Source: Gammaproteobacteria bacterium
GTDB lineage: Bacteria; Pseudomonadota; Gammaproteobacteria; UBA4575
Assembly: GCA_028279275.1 (NCBI GenBank)
Contig: JANQOB010000018.1
Span: 186,001-250,000 of the forward strand
DNA length: 64,000 bases
Reading direction: 5' to 3'
Shown here: positions 17,189 to 26,866 of the stretch, piece by piece
Numbering within the stretch: position 1 is the first letter of the stretch
Layout of the letters: each line of letters starts with the position of its first letter
Made by a program: the position numbers and the translations under genes
The notes under the pieces: model-generated
The model's input: the letters and a program-made list of their open reading frames with translations, nothing else
What the model was told of the DNA's origin: nothing
Databases searched by the model: none

Positions 17189-19470
17189 GCAGCGTCTCCT
17201 TGGCTACGCACTGCCATGTTAGTTGCGGTATCACTCATTTGCATCGTGCTTAATGGTATACGAATTTTAATTCGGGCTCCCCTATCAGGCGAATTTTCAG
17301 CACGGATGGTTCCACCGTGTTCTTCGACTATCTTCTTTACTATTGCTAAACCTAAACCGTTGCCAGTATTTTTAGTCGTAACATAGGGCTCGAATAATCG
17401 TTCAAGTACTTCATCCGGAAACCCTGGGCCATCATCCACTACAACCAGACTTACGAATGCAACTCCACTAATCTCAAAGCAACGCGTTGTAATCTGAACT
17501 TGCTTTTCATCATTAGCCTTTTCAGACATTGCTTCAAATGCATTTTTAATTAAGTTATGTATCAATTGACGCAAACGCGTATTATCACCCAATATGAGTG
17601 GCGGGTATTCGTCTAATGAAGTGAGTACAGCAAAATTTTGTGCATTGTTTTGATACAGCTCGACTACTTCTACAATTAATTTGTTTAGATCTAGTGGAAT
17701 TTTTTCTATTTGTGGTGCACGCGCATAATCGGCAAAATCATTTACCATCTCTTTCATTGATTCTACTTGTTCAATAATCGTTGATGTTGCACGATCCAAA
17801 ATACTTCCATCATGTTGATTAAGTTCAGGTAGTATCTTACGTTGTAAACGCTCCGCAGAGAGCTGAATCGGGGTAAGCGGGTTTTTGATTTCATGCGCTA
17901 AGCGTCGAGCTACTTCTCCCCATGCAGAATCACGTTGCGCACTAATGAGCTCTGTTATGTCATCAAATACTAATGCATAGCCTCCAGTTTGTTCAGGTTC
18001 ATCCGGTAATTTCACACCACGGCACATTAAAGTTTTATTTTGATTAGCACCAAATAATTTTACTTCGGCTTGCCATTGCAGTTGATGTCCCTGAATCATG
18101 GGCACAATTTGGTCACAAAAACTTTTTAAGTTTTCATTCGCCATAGACAGCTGAGCGATATCACGACCAACATATTCATTAATATCCATACCTAAAATTT
18201 GTGATGCAGTCGCATTCACGGTTTTGATTACCAAGTTTTGATCAAGGCTAATTACCCCTGAAGACAAATTTTCTAAAATTGTTTGTAAATATATACGCTG
18301 ACTATCGATTAAGCGCTGACTTAATTTAGCCTTATCCCGCGCTAAAGAAAGTCGTTCCGTCATTTGATTAAAAGACGCAACCAACATGCCTAAGTCATCA
18401 TTACGTTCTACAGGAATTTTTTTATGATATTGTCCTTCCGCAACCGCTTTTGTGCCTTGTGCGAGATCTTTAATCGGTTCCACTAATTTACGTGCTGAAT
18501 AAAAAGCTGCCCAAACAGCAAATAAAATACCTAATAACAACACCAACGTTATTATGAGAGCAAAATTCTGTTTGAGTGGAGTACGTAAATAAACAAGTTC
18601 ATTGTATTTACCAAACCCTTCTTGTACACCAAGTGCCAAATTGCTGATTCTGTCTGATATCGGATATAACACTTGCACCATGCGTTGTTCTGTAGAAGCG
18701 CGTCCTACATCCATGGGATAAACTAAGCGCACATGTAATCCTGAATCTTTAATAGGATCCAAACCAACATACGTTTCTCCCTGGCTTACGAGTCGCATCA
18801 CCGTCTCACCCGGTAAACGAGGTAAAACGGCAGCACCCACTTCACCTCCCGAGGCAATAATACGGCTGCTACTAGTAAACAAAACAATTTCAGCCGCACC
18901 GCTACGACGTAGTAAATCATTGATAACCAAAGGAGCATCTAGTGGGGTTGTTTGTGCTAACTCTCTAACCATAGGTTCGGTTTGTTGTCGAAGTTTACGC
19001 ATATGCAAATCTAGCGAAGATCGACTTAGATCTACGGAGTCTTGTAGTGCTTTTTCAACGTCTGCATCAAACCAACTATCTACTCCCTCTTGGATTAACC
19101 ACATTGAAAAGGTATATACGATCCCTACAGGAACGATCGCTAATAACACAAACATTAGCAATAATCGTAATGTTAAACGTGATCCAGGCAGGCGTCTGAC
19201 AACTTGTGCGCCTAATCTTGCAATATTGACAACAATTAAAATTAAAAATATCGCAAGCAATAAAACATTAAATGGAAACAACCAGTAATGCAGTTGTTCA
19301 AAACTGGTTTCACTACGCGTTGCATCTGCGAGTAAATACAATGAACCCATTAATAAAACAAACAGGAAAACAATTGGCCAAATTCGCAGATTAGTTTGCT
19401 TTCCAGCAGCTTGTTTATCCTGCATGTTTTTATCAGAAGCTTCTTTAGCTACAAGGGCCATTCGTGCCAC
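17185..19470 (-). CDS. ntrY: NtrY-like sensor histidine kinase
   Basis: The 761-aa membrane kinase has about four membrane segments (near 30-48, 63-85, 100-125 and 310-330) with a periplasmic sensor region between about 130 and 305. These are followed by HAMP (KLVEPIKDLAQGTKAVAEG), PAS (about 395-500), a HisKA box with phosphorylated His in RRLAHEIKNPLTPIQ, and HATPase_c with N, G1 and G2 boxes (NLIKNAFEAM, DDGPGFPDE, GNGLGLAI). It starts at GTG 19470 or ATG 19461, overlapping the DUF4390 gene by up to 22 bp, and overlaps ntrX by 4 bp. Partner: NtrX. Confidence 0.93.
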   Translation of the reverse strand: MARMALVAKEASDKNMQDKQAAGKQTNLRIWPIVFLFVLLMGSLYLLADATRSETSFEQLHYWLFPFNVLLLAIFLILIVVNIARLGAQVVRRLPGSRLTLRLLLMFVLLAIVPVGIVYTFSMWLIQEGVDSWFDADVEKALQDSVDLSRSSLDLHMRKLRQQTEPMVRELAQTTPLDAPLVINDLLRRSGAAEIVLFTSSSRIIASGGEVGAAVLPRLPGETVMRLVSQGETYVGLDPIKDSGLHVRLVYPMDVGRASTEQRMVQVLYPISDRISNLALGVQEGFGKYNELVYLRTPLKQNFALIITLVLLLGILFAVWAAFYSARKLVEPIKDLAQGTKAVAEGQYHKKIPVERNDDLGMLVASFNQMTERLSLARDKAKLSQRLIDSQRIYLQTILENLSSGVISLDQNLVIKTVNATASQILGMDINEYVGRDIAQLSMANENLKSFCDQIVPMIQGHQLQWQAEVKLFGANQNKTLMCRGVKLPDEPEQTGGYALVFDDITELISAQRDSAWGEVARRLAHEIKNPLTPIQLSAERLQRKILPELNQHDGSILDRATSTIIEQVESMKEMVNDFADYARAPQIEKIPLDLNKLIVEVVELYQNNAQNFAVLTSLDEYPPLILGDNTRLRQLIHNLIKNAFEAMSEKANDEKQVQITTRCFEISGVAFVSLVVVDDGPGFPDEVLERLFEPYVTTKNTGNGLGLAIVKKIVEEHGGTIRAENSPDRGARIKIRIPLSTMQMSDTATNMAVRSQGDAA

Positions 19471-20015
19471 CCGCTACTTAAACGCCATTTAGGTGAAAAA
19501 TAACTTTTCATTCTTAAAGGCAAGGGTAATTTATTACTCAGTAATCGTGCACGTAATTGCACAACATACTTTTCTTCTGAATTCAAATAATCTAATTCAG
19601 CTATATACATTGCAGAAACTCTTCCTTGCTGAATGAGCACAGATTCTAAGTCTGGATAACTATCACTTTCACCAGACTCAAGATTGTCAAGAACATACTG
19701 TTTACTAAGGGCATGATATTTAAGTTCGTATGTCTTTGCGACTGAAGAAATGATTTTGTCCCAACGCCAATCTTTAAGTGCCACAACTTGTACTTCTACC
19801 TGAAATATCAGTGGAATACCGTTTACTAATGCCCCCCTAACCTCGCTATTTAGTTCATAAGCAATTTCAGCATCTAAACGTAATTCATTATTAAGTTTTG
19901 CAACATTTAAATAATTGACTTCTACCGCATTTGCTCTAGCCAAGCCTGTACTGAGAAAAATACTTAGTACAATGAGAACAAACCCATATCCATTTAATAT
20001 TTTCACCCTGCTCAT
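19449..20015 (-). CDS. DUF4390 family secreted protein
   Basis: This 188-aa protein has a signal peptide (hydrophobic 10-27, then ARANA). The mature part, with WRWDKIISSVAKTYELKYHALSKQYV and the C-terminal YFSPKWRLSSGWHEWPL, matches the DUF4390 family usually found directly before ntrY in proteobacteria. Function is unknown; the constant position next to the sensor kinase suggests a periplasmic role in its signalling. The start overlaps the fmt stop (ATGA at 20012-20015) and its end overlaps ntrY. The rsmB gene often found between fmt and this gene is absent. Confidence 0.85.
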   Translation of the reverse strand: MSRVKILNGYGFVLIVLSIFLSTGLARANAVEVNYLNVAKLNNELRLDAEIAYELNSEVRGALVNGIPLIFQVEVQVVALKDWRWDKIISSVAKTYELKYHALSKQYVLDNLESGESDSYPDLESVLIQQGRVSAMYIAELDYLNSEEKYVVQLRARLLSNKLPLPLRMKSYFSPKWRLSSGWHEWPL

Positions 20016-20983
20016 GCTGAAGCCCTAATTGAATTTTTTGCAGTCTCAGATTTAAAGCGCTGACCATCCACATTATGTGCATTAATAAAGTCTTGTGCGC
20101 TAATGACTTTCCCTCCGGCGAGTTGCAAAGTTGTGAGCTTAAGACCGCCATCACCAGTGGTTACTTGAATACCATGTTTATCGGTAGAGACAATAGTTCC
20201 TGGTGGTGCCGACGCCGTTGTTGAACATAACTCAGCCTGCCAAATTCGCACTCGCTCATCATTTATATAGCTATACGCTACTGGCAATGCATTAAATGCT
20301 CTGATTTTGCGTTCTATATCAATGGCTGTTTGATACCAGTCAATATTGGCTTCTTGTTTACTAAGTTTATTGGCATAGCTTGCTTGATTTTCGTCTTGAA
20401 CGATTGCATGTAATTCGTTCTTTTGTAATCGATCTAGCACGTTAACAATTTCATCGGCTGCTATTTTAGTAAGTCGGTCATGCAAGCTCTTACCCGTATC
20501 ATTTGCATAGATATCGCAAGTAAAAGTTTGCAGAACAGGGCCAGCATCAAGTGCCTCAACCATTTGCATAATACTAATACCGGTGTGTGTATCACCCGCG
20601 ATAATCGCACGCTGTATTGGCGCGGCACCACGCCATTTTGGTAGTAAAGAAGCATGGATATTAATACAGCCTAGCCGAGGAATTTCTAAAACAGTTTTAG
20701 GTAACAGCATCCCATAAGCGCTGACTAGCATGAGATCGTGTTCGATTTCTTTTAATTGCTCAATTTCATTCTTATCTAATTGTTGTGGTTGATATAAAGG
20801 AATATTCGTATCCAGTGCTAATTGCTTAACCGGACTAAAAATAATTTTACGCCCACGTCCTGCGGGCCGATCAGGTTGTGTAAACACCGCAACGATATTG
20901 TGGTGGCTGTCGATACACGACTGCAATGCACTAACAGCAAACTCTGGGGTACCAGCAAAAATTATATTTAGACCTTTATACAT
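20012..20983 (-). CDS. fmt: Methionyl-tRNA formyltransferase
   Basis: Formylates initiator Met-tRNA with 10-formyl-tetrahydrofolate. The 323-aa product has the N-terminal formyltransferase domain with INIHASLLPKWRGAAPIQRAI (catalytic Asn/His), the SxxGMLLPKTVLE segment, and a C-terminal OB-fold domain from about 205. It follows def after 89 bp, the usual partner that removes the formyl group later. It overlaps the DUF4390 gene by 4 bp. Confidence 0.97.
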   Translation of the reverse strand: MYKGLNIIFAGTPEFAVSALQSCIDSHHNIVAVFTQPDRPAGRGRKIIFSPVKQLALDTNIPLYQPQQLDKNEIEQLKEIEHDLMLVSAYGMLLPKTVLEIPRLGCINIHASLLPKWRGAAPIQRAIIAGDTHTGISIMQMVEALDAGPVLQTFTCDIYANDTGKSLHDRLTKIAADEIVNVLDRLQKNELHAIVQDENQASYANKLSKQEANIDWYQTAIDIERKIRAFNALPVAYSYINDERVRIWQAELCSTTASAPPGTIVSTDKHGIQVTTGDGGLKLTTLQLAGGKVISAQDFINAHNVDGQRFKSETAKNSIRASA

Positions 20984-21072
20984 TGCAATAGATCATAAAC
21001 ATTTGGATTTGCATGTAAGAATGGCACTGCGGCCTGAAGCTGAAAGTTACAGCTGCAAACTAAACAACGCCT

Positions 21073-21615
21073 CTAAATAATATTGGCAGATTGAGGGCTT
21101 GAAGCATGCTCAGTGCTCTCATGTTTTTTTTGTTTGAGCATTTTTTTCTTAATACGTTGCATTTTTAGTGGTGATAAATAGTCTACAAATAACTTGCCTT
21201 CTAAATGATCCATTTCGTGCTGTATGCAAACTGCAAGCAAGCCGTCCGCATCTCTAGTATATTCCTGACCATCTTTATCCAGAGCGCGTACGGTAATGTT
21301 TTCGTAGCGTTGAACATTTTCGAAGATACCTGGCACAGAAAGACATCCTTCCTGCATTTCCTCTTCGCCGTCTTTGGTAATGATTTCAGGATTAATCAGA
21401 CACAATGGGTCTGTGTGCTTCTCGGATACATCGATGACGATGATCTGCTTTTGAATATCGACCTGAGTAGCCGCCAAACCTATGCCTGGTGCGGCATACA
21501 TGGTCTCAAACATGTCCTCCACCGTCTGTCGGACCTGATCATTCACCTCATCGACTGGGCTAGCCTTTTTCCTCAATCTGGGGTCTGGAAAGTGTAAAAT
21601 TTGTAGAAGCGCCAT
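21073..21615 (-). CDS. def: Peptide deformylase
   Basis: Removes the N-formyl group from nascent proteins with a metal-bound Cys-His-His site. All three motifs are present: [15 protein letters not shown] and [10 protein letters not shown] take the ATG at 21615 ([15 protein letters not shown]), the family start; the frame runs four codons further up. The C-terminus has a basic tail then a Ser/Thr-rich end, slightly longer than the E. coli enzyme. It diverges from the LysM gene across 163 bp. Confidence 0.97.
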   Translation of the reverse strand: MALLQILHFPDPRLRKKASPVDEVNDQVRQTVEDMFETMYAAPGIGLAATQVDIQKQIIVIDVSEKHTDPLCLINPEIITKDGEEEMQEGCLSVPGIFENVQRYENITVRALDKDGQEYTRDADGLLAVCIQHEMDHLEGKLFVDYLSPLKMQRIKKKMLKQKKHESTEHASSPQSANII

Positions 21616-21778
21616 TAAGTTACACAATAGTTATAAATTAATTTAGTATTACCTTTGACACCCAGATAGTTATGGAGTTTTTCCAGATTACCATGGGCTT
21701 AATAAGGTCATACAATAAAGTAAAAATACAGTAAGTAGTTTAGCAAAAAAACGTCTTCAACAACGGATAAGGATTAAT

Positions 21779-22981
21779 ATGCTGGGGAAATTCAAGCATC
21801 ACGGCACATTCATCAATCAACTCATTAGTTTCTTTTCAGCTGCCTTATTGGTCCTGATACTTGCGTCATGTACGACAACTTCTGAGGTCAGTGATGATTC
21901 GGAAATTGAAATAAACGAACCGGCCGTTGATGTCGGTGGTACCGAAACACAGGCAGTGAATGCTGATGATGAGCCGAGAATAGAGGATCTGCCAACCTCA
22001 CCTGACGAGCATAATGTAGAATTTAAAGCCTCTGCGCCTGAACAATACACTGTAGTTCCTGGTGACACATTATGGGATTTATCCAATAGATTCTTAGTAC
22101 AGCCTTGGTACTGGCCTGAAATCTGGTACCTCAATCCACAAATAGAAAATCCGCATTTAATTTTCCCGGGCGATGTAATTTCAATTTTTTATGTGGGTGG
22201 TAAACCATATCTAACAGTGGGAGATGGGCCACGTGTTACTAAGCTTTCTCCAAAACTTCGTGGTGAGAACATTGATGAAGAAGTCTACGGTATTGCCATT
22301 CCTGCTATCCAACAATTTATTATCCGTCCACGTGTTGTAAGTGAAGAAACACTAGACAGTGCACCTTATATTTTAAGCTCGATTGAAGAACGTTTGGCTT
22401 TCGGTGCTGGCGACCGTGTGTATGCACGAGGATTTGAAGGTGAACCGCAAGGACAATATACCGTGTTCCGCAAAGGTGAAGCGCTACATGATCCTGAAAC
22501 GGATGAATTGCTGGGTTTTGAAGCAATTATTGTTGGTGATGGTCAAATAATTCGAGCAGATGACCCTGCAACATTTGATTTAACCCAAACTAAACGTGAA
22601 GCATTGCGTGGGGATCGTTTACTGCCAGTAAATTTTGGTGAAATAGACACAGAATTTGTTCCACATGCGCCTCCTGCTGAAACACATGGCCATGTCATTT
22701 CCTTATTCGATGCAATCAGCCAAGTGGGCACTTTTCAAGTCATCACTTTAAGCCTGGGAGAGCGAAACGGTATTGAAAAAGGACACGTCTTAGATATCAA
22801 TCAAGCGGGGCGTGTAGTAGCTGATCCATTTGAAAAACCTGGATCACTTATAGATGTCGAGTTACCCGAAGAAACGGCAGGCAGAGCTATGGTATTTCGA
22901 ACTTTTGAAAAAGTTAGCTACGCACTGATTATGGAAACTACTCGCTCGATTCAAGTTGGCGATTCTGCTACCAGCCCTTAA
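21779..22981 (+). CDS. LysM-domain lipoprotein
   Basis: The 400-aa product has an N-terminal lipobox (LLVLILASC, lipidated Cys31), an acidic linker, and a LysM domain (about 86-138; YTVVPGDTLWDLSNRFLVQP and FPGDVISIFYV) that binds peptidoglycan. The remaining 260 residues are the conserved extension of the LysM proteins that sit next to def/dprA in Gammaproteobacteria; function unknown. AAGGA six bases before the ATG fixes the start. A terminator follows, separating it from dprA. Confidence 0.92.
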   Translation: MLGKFKHHGTFINQLISFFSAALLVLILASCTTTSEVSDDSEIEINEPAVDVGGTETQAVNADDEPRIEDLPTSPDEHNVEFKASAPEQYTVVPGDTLWDLSNRFLVQPWYWPEIWYLNPQIENPHLIFPGDVISIFYVGGKPYLTVGDGPRVTKLSPKLRGENIDEEVYGIAIPAIQQFIIRPRVVSEETLDSAPYILSSIEERLAFGAGDRVYARGFEGEPQGQYTVFRKGEALHDPETDELLGFEAIIVGDGQIIRADDPATFDLTQTKREALRGDRLLPVNFGEIDTEFVPHAPPAETHGHVISLFDAISQVGTFQVITLSLGERNGIEKGHVLDINQAGRVVADPFEKPGSLIDVELPEETAGRAMVFRTFEKVSYALIMETTRSIQVGDSATSP

Positions 22982-23006
22982 GCATTTTATTTAATAAACT
23001 TTCTCA

Positions 23007-23044
23007 AAACCCCTAAAGCCGTAGGTCTTAGGGGTTTCGTTTCG
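23007..23044 (+). terminator. Intrinsic terminator after the LysM gene
   Basis: AAACCCCTAA (23007-23016) pairs perfectly with TTAGGGGTTT (23028-23037); the loop is 11 bases. The following T-tract is interrupted by CG (TTTCGTTTCGTTT counted from the stem), so efficiency is uncertain. Confidence 0.75.
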
Positions 23045-23104
23045 TTTGCATCAAGATCCGGCTACAATCTGCTATGGGGATAATAAATAATCGTAAGTAC
23101 ACAG

Positions 23105-24259
23105 ATGCAGCAAACCAAAGCTTGGTTAACACTTGTTCACACCAATAAACTTGGCCCTGCTACATTAAAAAAACTTTTTGCACAGTTTAGCTCGCCTATA
23201 GAAATACTCAGTGCGAGTCGCAACAGCTTACAGTCACTGGGGGTAAGCAAACTCGTTATTGATGGTTTACTTGAGCCTGATAAATCAGCGATACAAAAAG
23301 ATCTCGCATGGCTGCAGCATGATGATCATCATTTAATTACTATTCAGGACTCTGCATATCCCGAACTTCTAAGACAAATTCCAGATCCTCCGTATGTTTT
23401 ATATGCATTGGGAAAGCAATCTCTGGCAGAAGGATTGTTGACTGACCCTCAACTTGGAATAGTGGGCAGTCGAAATGCAAGTGCTCAAGGCAAAGAAACT
23501 GCAAAAAGTTTTGCAACACAGTTAGCGAATAAAGGCTTAGTCATTACTAGTGGGCTTGCAAGTGGGATAGATGGCGCTGCGCATCAAGGTGCATTGCTAG
23601 CAAGTATGGGGAGCACGATTGCGGTAGCGGCTTGCGGTTTAGATCGTGTATACCCGGCAGAGCATCGCCAATTAGCAGAGCAAATTTCACAACTAGGATT
23701 AATTATCTCAGAATTTCCAATTGGTACTTCGCCTGCCCCGGGTCATTTCCCTAGAAGAAACCGCATCATCAGTGGTTTAAGCTTAGGTGTACTTGTAGTG
23801 GAAGCCTCAATGAAAAGTGGTTCGCTAATTACTGCACGCTTATCCAATGAACAAGGGCGTGAAGTATTTGCTATTCCAGGATCTATTCACAATCCTCTTT
23901 CAAAAGGTTGCCACGCATTAATTCGTAATGGTGCAAAATTAGTTGAAACTGTAGAAGATGTGCTTGAAGAACTGGCACATAGTATTGATATGAGTATGTT
24001 GAAAGTCGATGAGGAAATTTCTGCGCGTCACGATAGCAATGATGAAACTCGCTCTTTAGATCCGCAACATGCGAAAATTTTAAATTGCATGGGCGTAGAA
24101 TCAATGAGTATAGACGAAATAATCGAACACAGCGGTTTGGCTGCTGAAGTTGTCTCTTCTATCCTACTGATTTTAGAACTGAATAATCACGTCATCCACC
24201 ATGGCAATGGCATATATGTTCGCTGCCAGACCTCTCAGGAAACTCCCTCATGTAGTTAA
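23105..24259 (+). CDS. dprA: DNA-processing protein DprA
   Basis: Loads RecA onto incoming single-stranded DNA during natural transformation. The 384-aa product has an N-terminal SAM-like region, the Rossmann DNA-binding core (GIVGSRNASAQGKE, TSGLASGIDGAAHQGAL, CGLDRVYPAEHR, FPRRNRIISGLS, EASMKSGSLITARLS) and a C-terminal winged-helix domain (about 320-375). comF elsewhere in this window is a second competence-type gene. The smg gene often found between dprA and topA is missing; instead 151 bp of AT-rich spacer precede topA. Confidence 0.95.
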   Translation: MQQTKAWLTLVHTNKLGPATLKKLFAQFSSPIEILSASRNSLQSLGVSKLVIDGLLEPDKSAIQKDLAWLQHDDHHLITIQDSAYPELLRQIPDPPYVLYALGKQSLAEGLLTDPQLGIVGSRNASAQGKETAKSFATQLANKGLVITSGLASGIDGAAHQGALLASMGSTIAVAACGLDRVYPAEHRQLAEQISQLGLIISEFPIGTSPAPGHFPRRNRIISGLSLGVLVVEASMKSGSLITARLSNEQGREVFAIPGSIHNPLSKGCHALIRNGAKLVETVEDVLEELAHSIDMSMLKVDEEISARHDSNDETRSLDPQHAKILNCMGVESMSIDEIIEHSGLAAEVVSSILLILELNNHVIHHGNGIYVRCQTSQETPSCS

Positions 24260-24410
24260 ATTTAGTCAGGAAAAAGACTACTTTTACAAAAAATTGTCTA
24301 AAGAATAATGCTGTAGGCATTTACAAATGCCCAAGAAACGCGTAAAAGTTCGCCGCCATAACCTGTATTAATAAGTATCTATATTAAAAACTTAATAAAT
24401 AGAATAACTG

Positions 24411-26864
24411 ATGAGTAAAAATCTTGTCATTGTAGAGTCTCCTGCAAAAGCCAAGACGATTGAAAAATATCTTGGCAAAGACTTTGGTGTGCTTGCCTCT
24501 TATGGTCACGTGCGTGATTTGGTACCTAAAGAAGGTGCCGTAGATCCGGACAATGAGTTTGAGATGAAGTATGAAATCATCGAAAAAAATGAAAAGCACG
24601 TTAATGCAATTACAAAAGCTTTGAAAAAGTCCGAGGCTTTATACTTAGCAACAGACCCAGACCGTGAAGGCGAAGCAATATCTTGGCATCTTTATGAATT
24701 ACTTAAAGATCGCGGGTTACTTGATGATAAAGAAGTTTATCGAGTTGTATTTCATGAAATTACTAAACGTGCAGTTAATGATGCCGTAGAGCATCCTCGC
24801 AAACTTTCTGATGATTTAATTAATGCACAACTCGCACGTCGTGCATTAGATTATTTAGTCGGCTTTAACCTTTCTCCACTTTTATGGAAGAAAATTAAAC
24901 GTGGTTTATCTGCAGGCCGTGTGCAAAGTCCTGCATTACGGTTGCTATGTGAGCGAGAGGCTGAAATTGAAAAGTTTGTGCCACAAGAATATTGGACTAT
25001 TGAAGGTGATTGTGAAAAAGACAAACAAGAGTTTTTGTCCAAGCTTTCGGTTTACAAAAATAACAAACTCAAACAGTTTGATATTAATAATGAGAAAGAT
25101 GCAACTGAGGCAAAACAATTACTAGAAAAAAATGCCAATGGGCAACTTGTTGTTAAAAGCGTTGATAAAAAAGAACGCGTGCGTAATCCTGCGGCGCCAT
25201 TTATTACCTCCACCATGCAGCAAGAGGCGGTACGAAAACTTCGATTTTCAGCACAAAAAACTATGCGTGTAGCCCAACAACTTTATGAAGGCATAGACCT
25301 AGGAGATGGCGCAGTGGGTTTAATAACTTATATGCGTACAGATTCAGTGGTACTAGCGCAAGAAGCAATCGATGAATTACGTACATTTATTAGTGATAAA
25401 TATGGTAAGGAAAACTTACCCAGTGAAGTGCGTACATTTAAAACCAAATCTAAAAATGCACAAGAAGCACACGAGGCGATTCGCCCTACTTCTTTTATGC
25501 GCACACCAGATGAAGTTAAAAAATACTTAAGTGCAGACCAGTTAAAGCTCTATGGGCTGATCTGGAAGCGCGCAGTTGCAAGTCAAATGATTCATGCAAC
25601 CTTAAATTTGGTTGCAGTCGAGTTTAATTGTGGTGAAGGTAATATTTTTCGTGCTACAGGTTCATCGATTAAAACTCCCGGCTTTATGCAGATTTACATG
25701 GAAGGTACCGATGACAAGAAAGATGAGCCTGATGAAAAAATGCTACCAAACTTTGAAATTGGTGAATCTGTAAAACTGAACCAAATCAGAGCGGAGCAGC
25801 ATTTTACAGAACCGCCACCTAGGTTTACAGAAGCTAGTCTGGTGAAAACATTAGAAGAATATGGAATAGGTCGACCTTCCACTTACGCCAGTATTATTTC
25901 AACCTTGCAATATCGTGAATATGCAGAAGTCGAAAATCGTAGGTTCACTCCAACCGAAATGGGTCGTATCGTAAATGACTTCTTAACCAAGCATTTCACT
26001 CAATATGTAGATTACGACTTTACTGCACGACTCGAAGATGATTTGGATGAAATCTCACGTGGGGAAAAAGACTGGGTTCCTGTAATGCATAAGTTTTGGA
26101 AACCCTTTAACACTCTAGTAAATGATAAAGAAGAAAGTGTAACGCGCGAAGAAGCTGTTCAAGCAAGAGAGCTTGGCACTGACCCTAAGTCAGGTAAACC
26201 TGTAAGCGTTCGCATGGGGCGTTATGGACCTTTTGTACAAATCGGCACACGTGACGATGAAGAGAAACCAAAGTTCGCAGGATTATTGCCCGGTCAAAAA
26301 ATGGCAGACATCACTTTTGAAGAAGCCATGGAGTTGTTTAAGTTGCCACGCGACTTAGGTGAAACCGAGGAAGGAGAAAAAGTTTCAGCGAGCATTGGAC
26401 GATTTGGGCCCTATGTAAAATATGGCAGTAAATATGTTTCCATAAAAAAAGATAATGGCGATGATCCATACACGATCACATTAGAGCGTGCACTAGAAGT
26501 CATTGCTGAGAAAAAAATTGCCGACGCAAACAAGATTATTCAAAACTGGGAAGATGAAGGTATCCAAATTCTCAATGGTCGCTACGGCCCTTATGTCACC
26601 GATGGCAATAAAAATGTAAAAGTGCCTAAAGATACTGAACCAAAATCACTCAGCTTAGAAGAATGTCAGAAAATGATTGCTGAGGCACCTGAAAAAAAAT
26701 GGGGTCGCAAAAAGAAAGCTGCAACAAAAAAGAAGACTGCTACGAAAAAGAAAAAAGCGCCGGCCAAGAAAAAAAAGACTGCTACGAAAAAGAAATCCGT
26801 TAAGAAAAAATCAGCAACGAAAAAATCTTCAAAAACGGGTGAAGGCACAAATACCACTGAATAA
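24411..26864 (+). CDS. topA: DNA topoisomerase I
   Basis: Type IA enzyme that relaxes negative supercoils. The 817-aa product has a TOPRIM domain (LVIVESPAKAKTIEKYLG; DPDREGEAISWH) and active-site Tyr307 in GLITYMRTDS. Downstream of the core are three repeats of the GRYGPFVQIG / GRFGPYVKYG / GRYGPYVTDG type, in place of the Cys4 zinc ribbons of the E. coli enzyme; no C-terminal cysteine clusters are seen. It ends in a tail of about 50 residues that is mostly Lys, Ala and Thr and looks histone-H1-like, and this tail contains an exact 21-bp in-frame repeat. tsaC starts 2 bp after. Confidence 0.97.
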   Translation: MSKNLVIVESPAKAKTIEKYLGKDFGVLASYGHVRDLVPKEGAVDPDNEFEMKYEIIEKNEKHVNAITKALKKSEALYLATDPDREGEAISWHLYELLKDRGLLDDKEVYRVVFHEITKRAVNDAVEHPRKLSDDLINAQLARRALDYLVGFNLSPLLWKKIKRGLSAGRVQSPALRLLCEREAEIEKFVPQEYWTIEGDCEKDKQEFLSKLSVYKNNKLKQFDINNEKDATEAKQLLEKNANGQLVVKSVDKKERVRNPAAPFITSTMQQEAVRKLRFSAQKTMRVAQQLYEGIDLGDGAVGLITYMRTDSVVLAQEAIDELRTFISDKYGKENLPSEVRTFKTKSKNAQEAHEAIRPTSFMRTPDEVKKYLSADQLKLYGLIWKRAVASQMIHATLNLVAVEFNCGEGNIFRATGSSIKTPGFMQIYMEGTDDKKDEPDEKMLPNFEIGESVKLNQIRAEQHFTEPPPRFTEASLVKTLEEYGIGRPSTYASIISTLQYREYAEVENRRFTPTEMGRIVNDFLTKHFTQYVDYDFTARLEDDLDEISRGEKDWVPVMHKFWKPFNTLVNDKEESVTREEAVQARELGTDPKSGKPVSVRMGRYGPFVQIGTRDDEEKPKFAGLLPGQKMADITFEEAMELFKLPRDLGETEEGEKVSASIGRFGPYVKYGSKYVSIKKDNGDDPYTITLERALEVIAEKKIADANKIIQNWEDEGIQILNGRYGPYVTDGNKNVKVPKDTEPKSLSLEECQKMIAEAPEKKWGRKKKAATKKKTATKKKKAPAKKKKTATKKKSVKKKSATKKSSKTGEGTNTTE

Positions 26865-26866
26865 AC

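Noticed and set aside
24316-24331. GGCATT-TACA-AATGCC hairpin after dprA
   Set aside because: Short stem without a T-run; insufficient as a terminator and not clearly a regulatory site.
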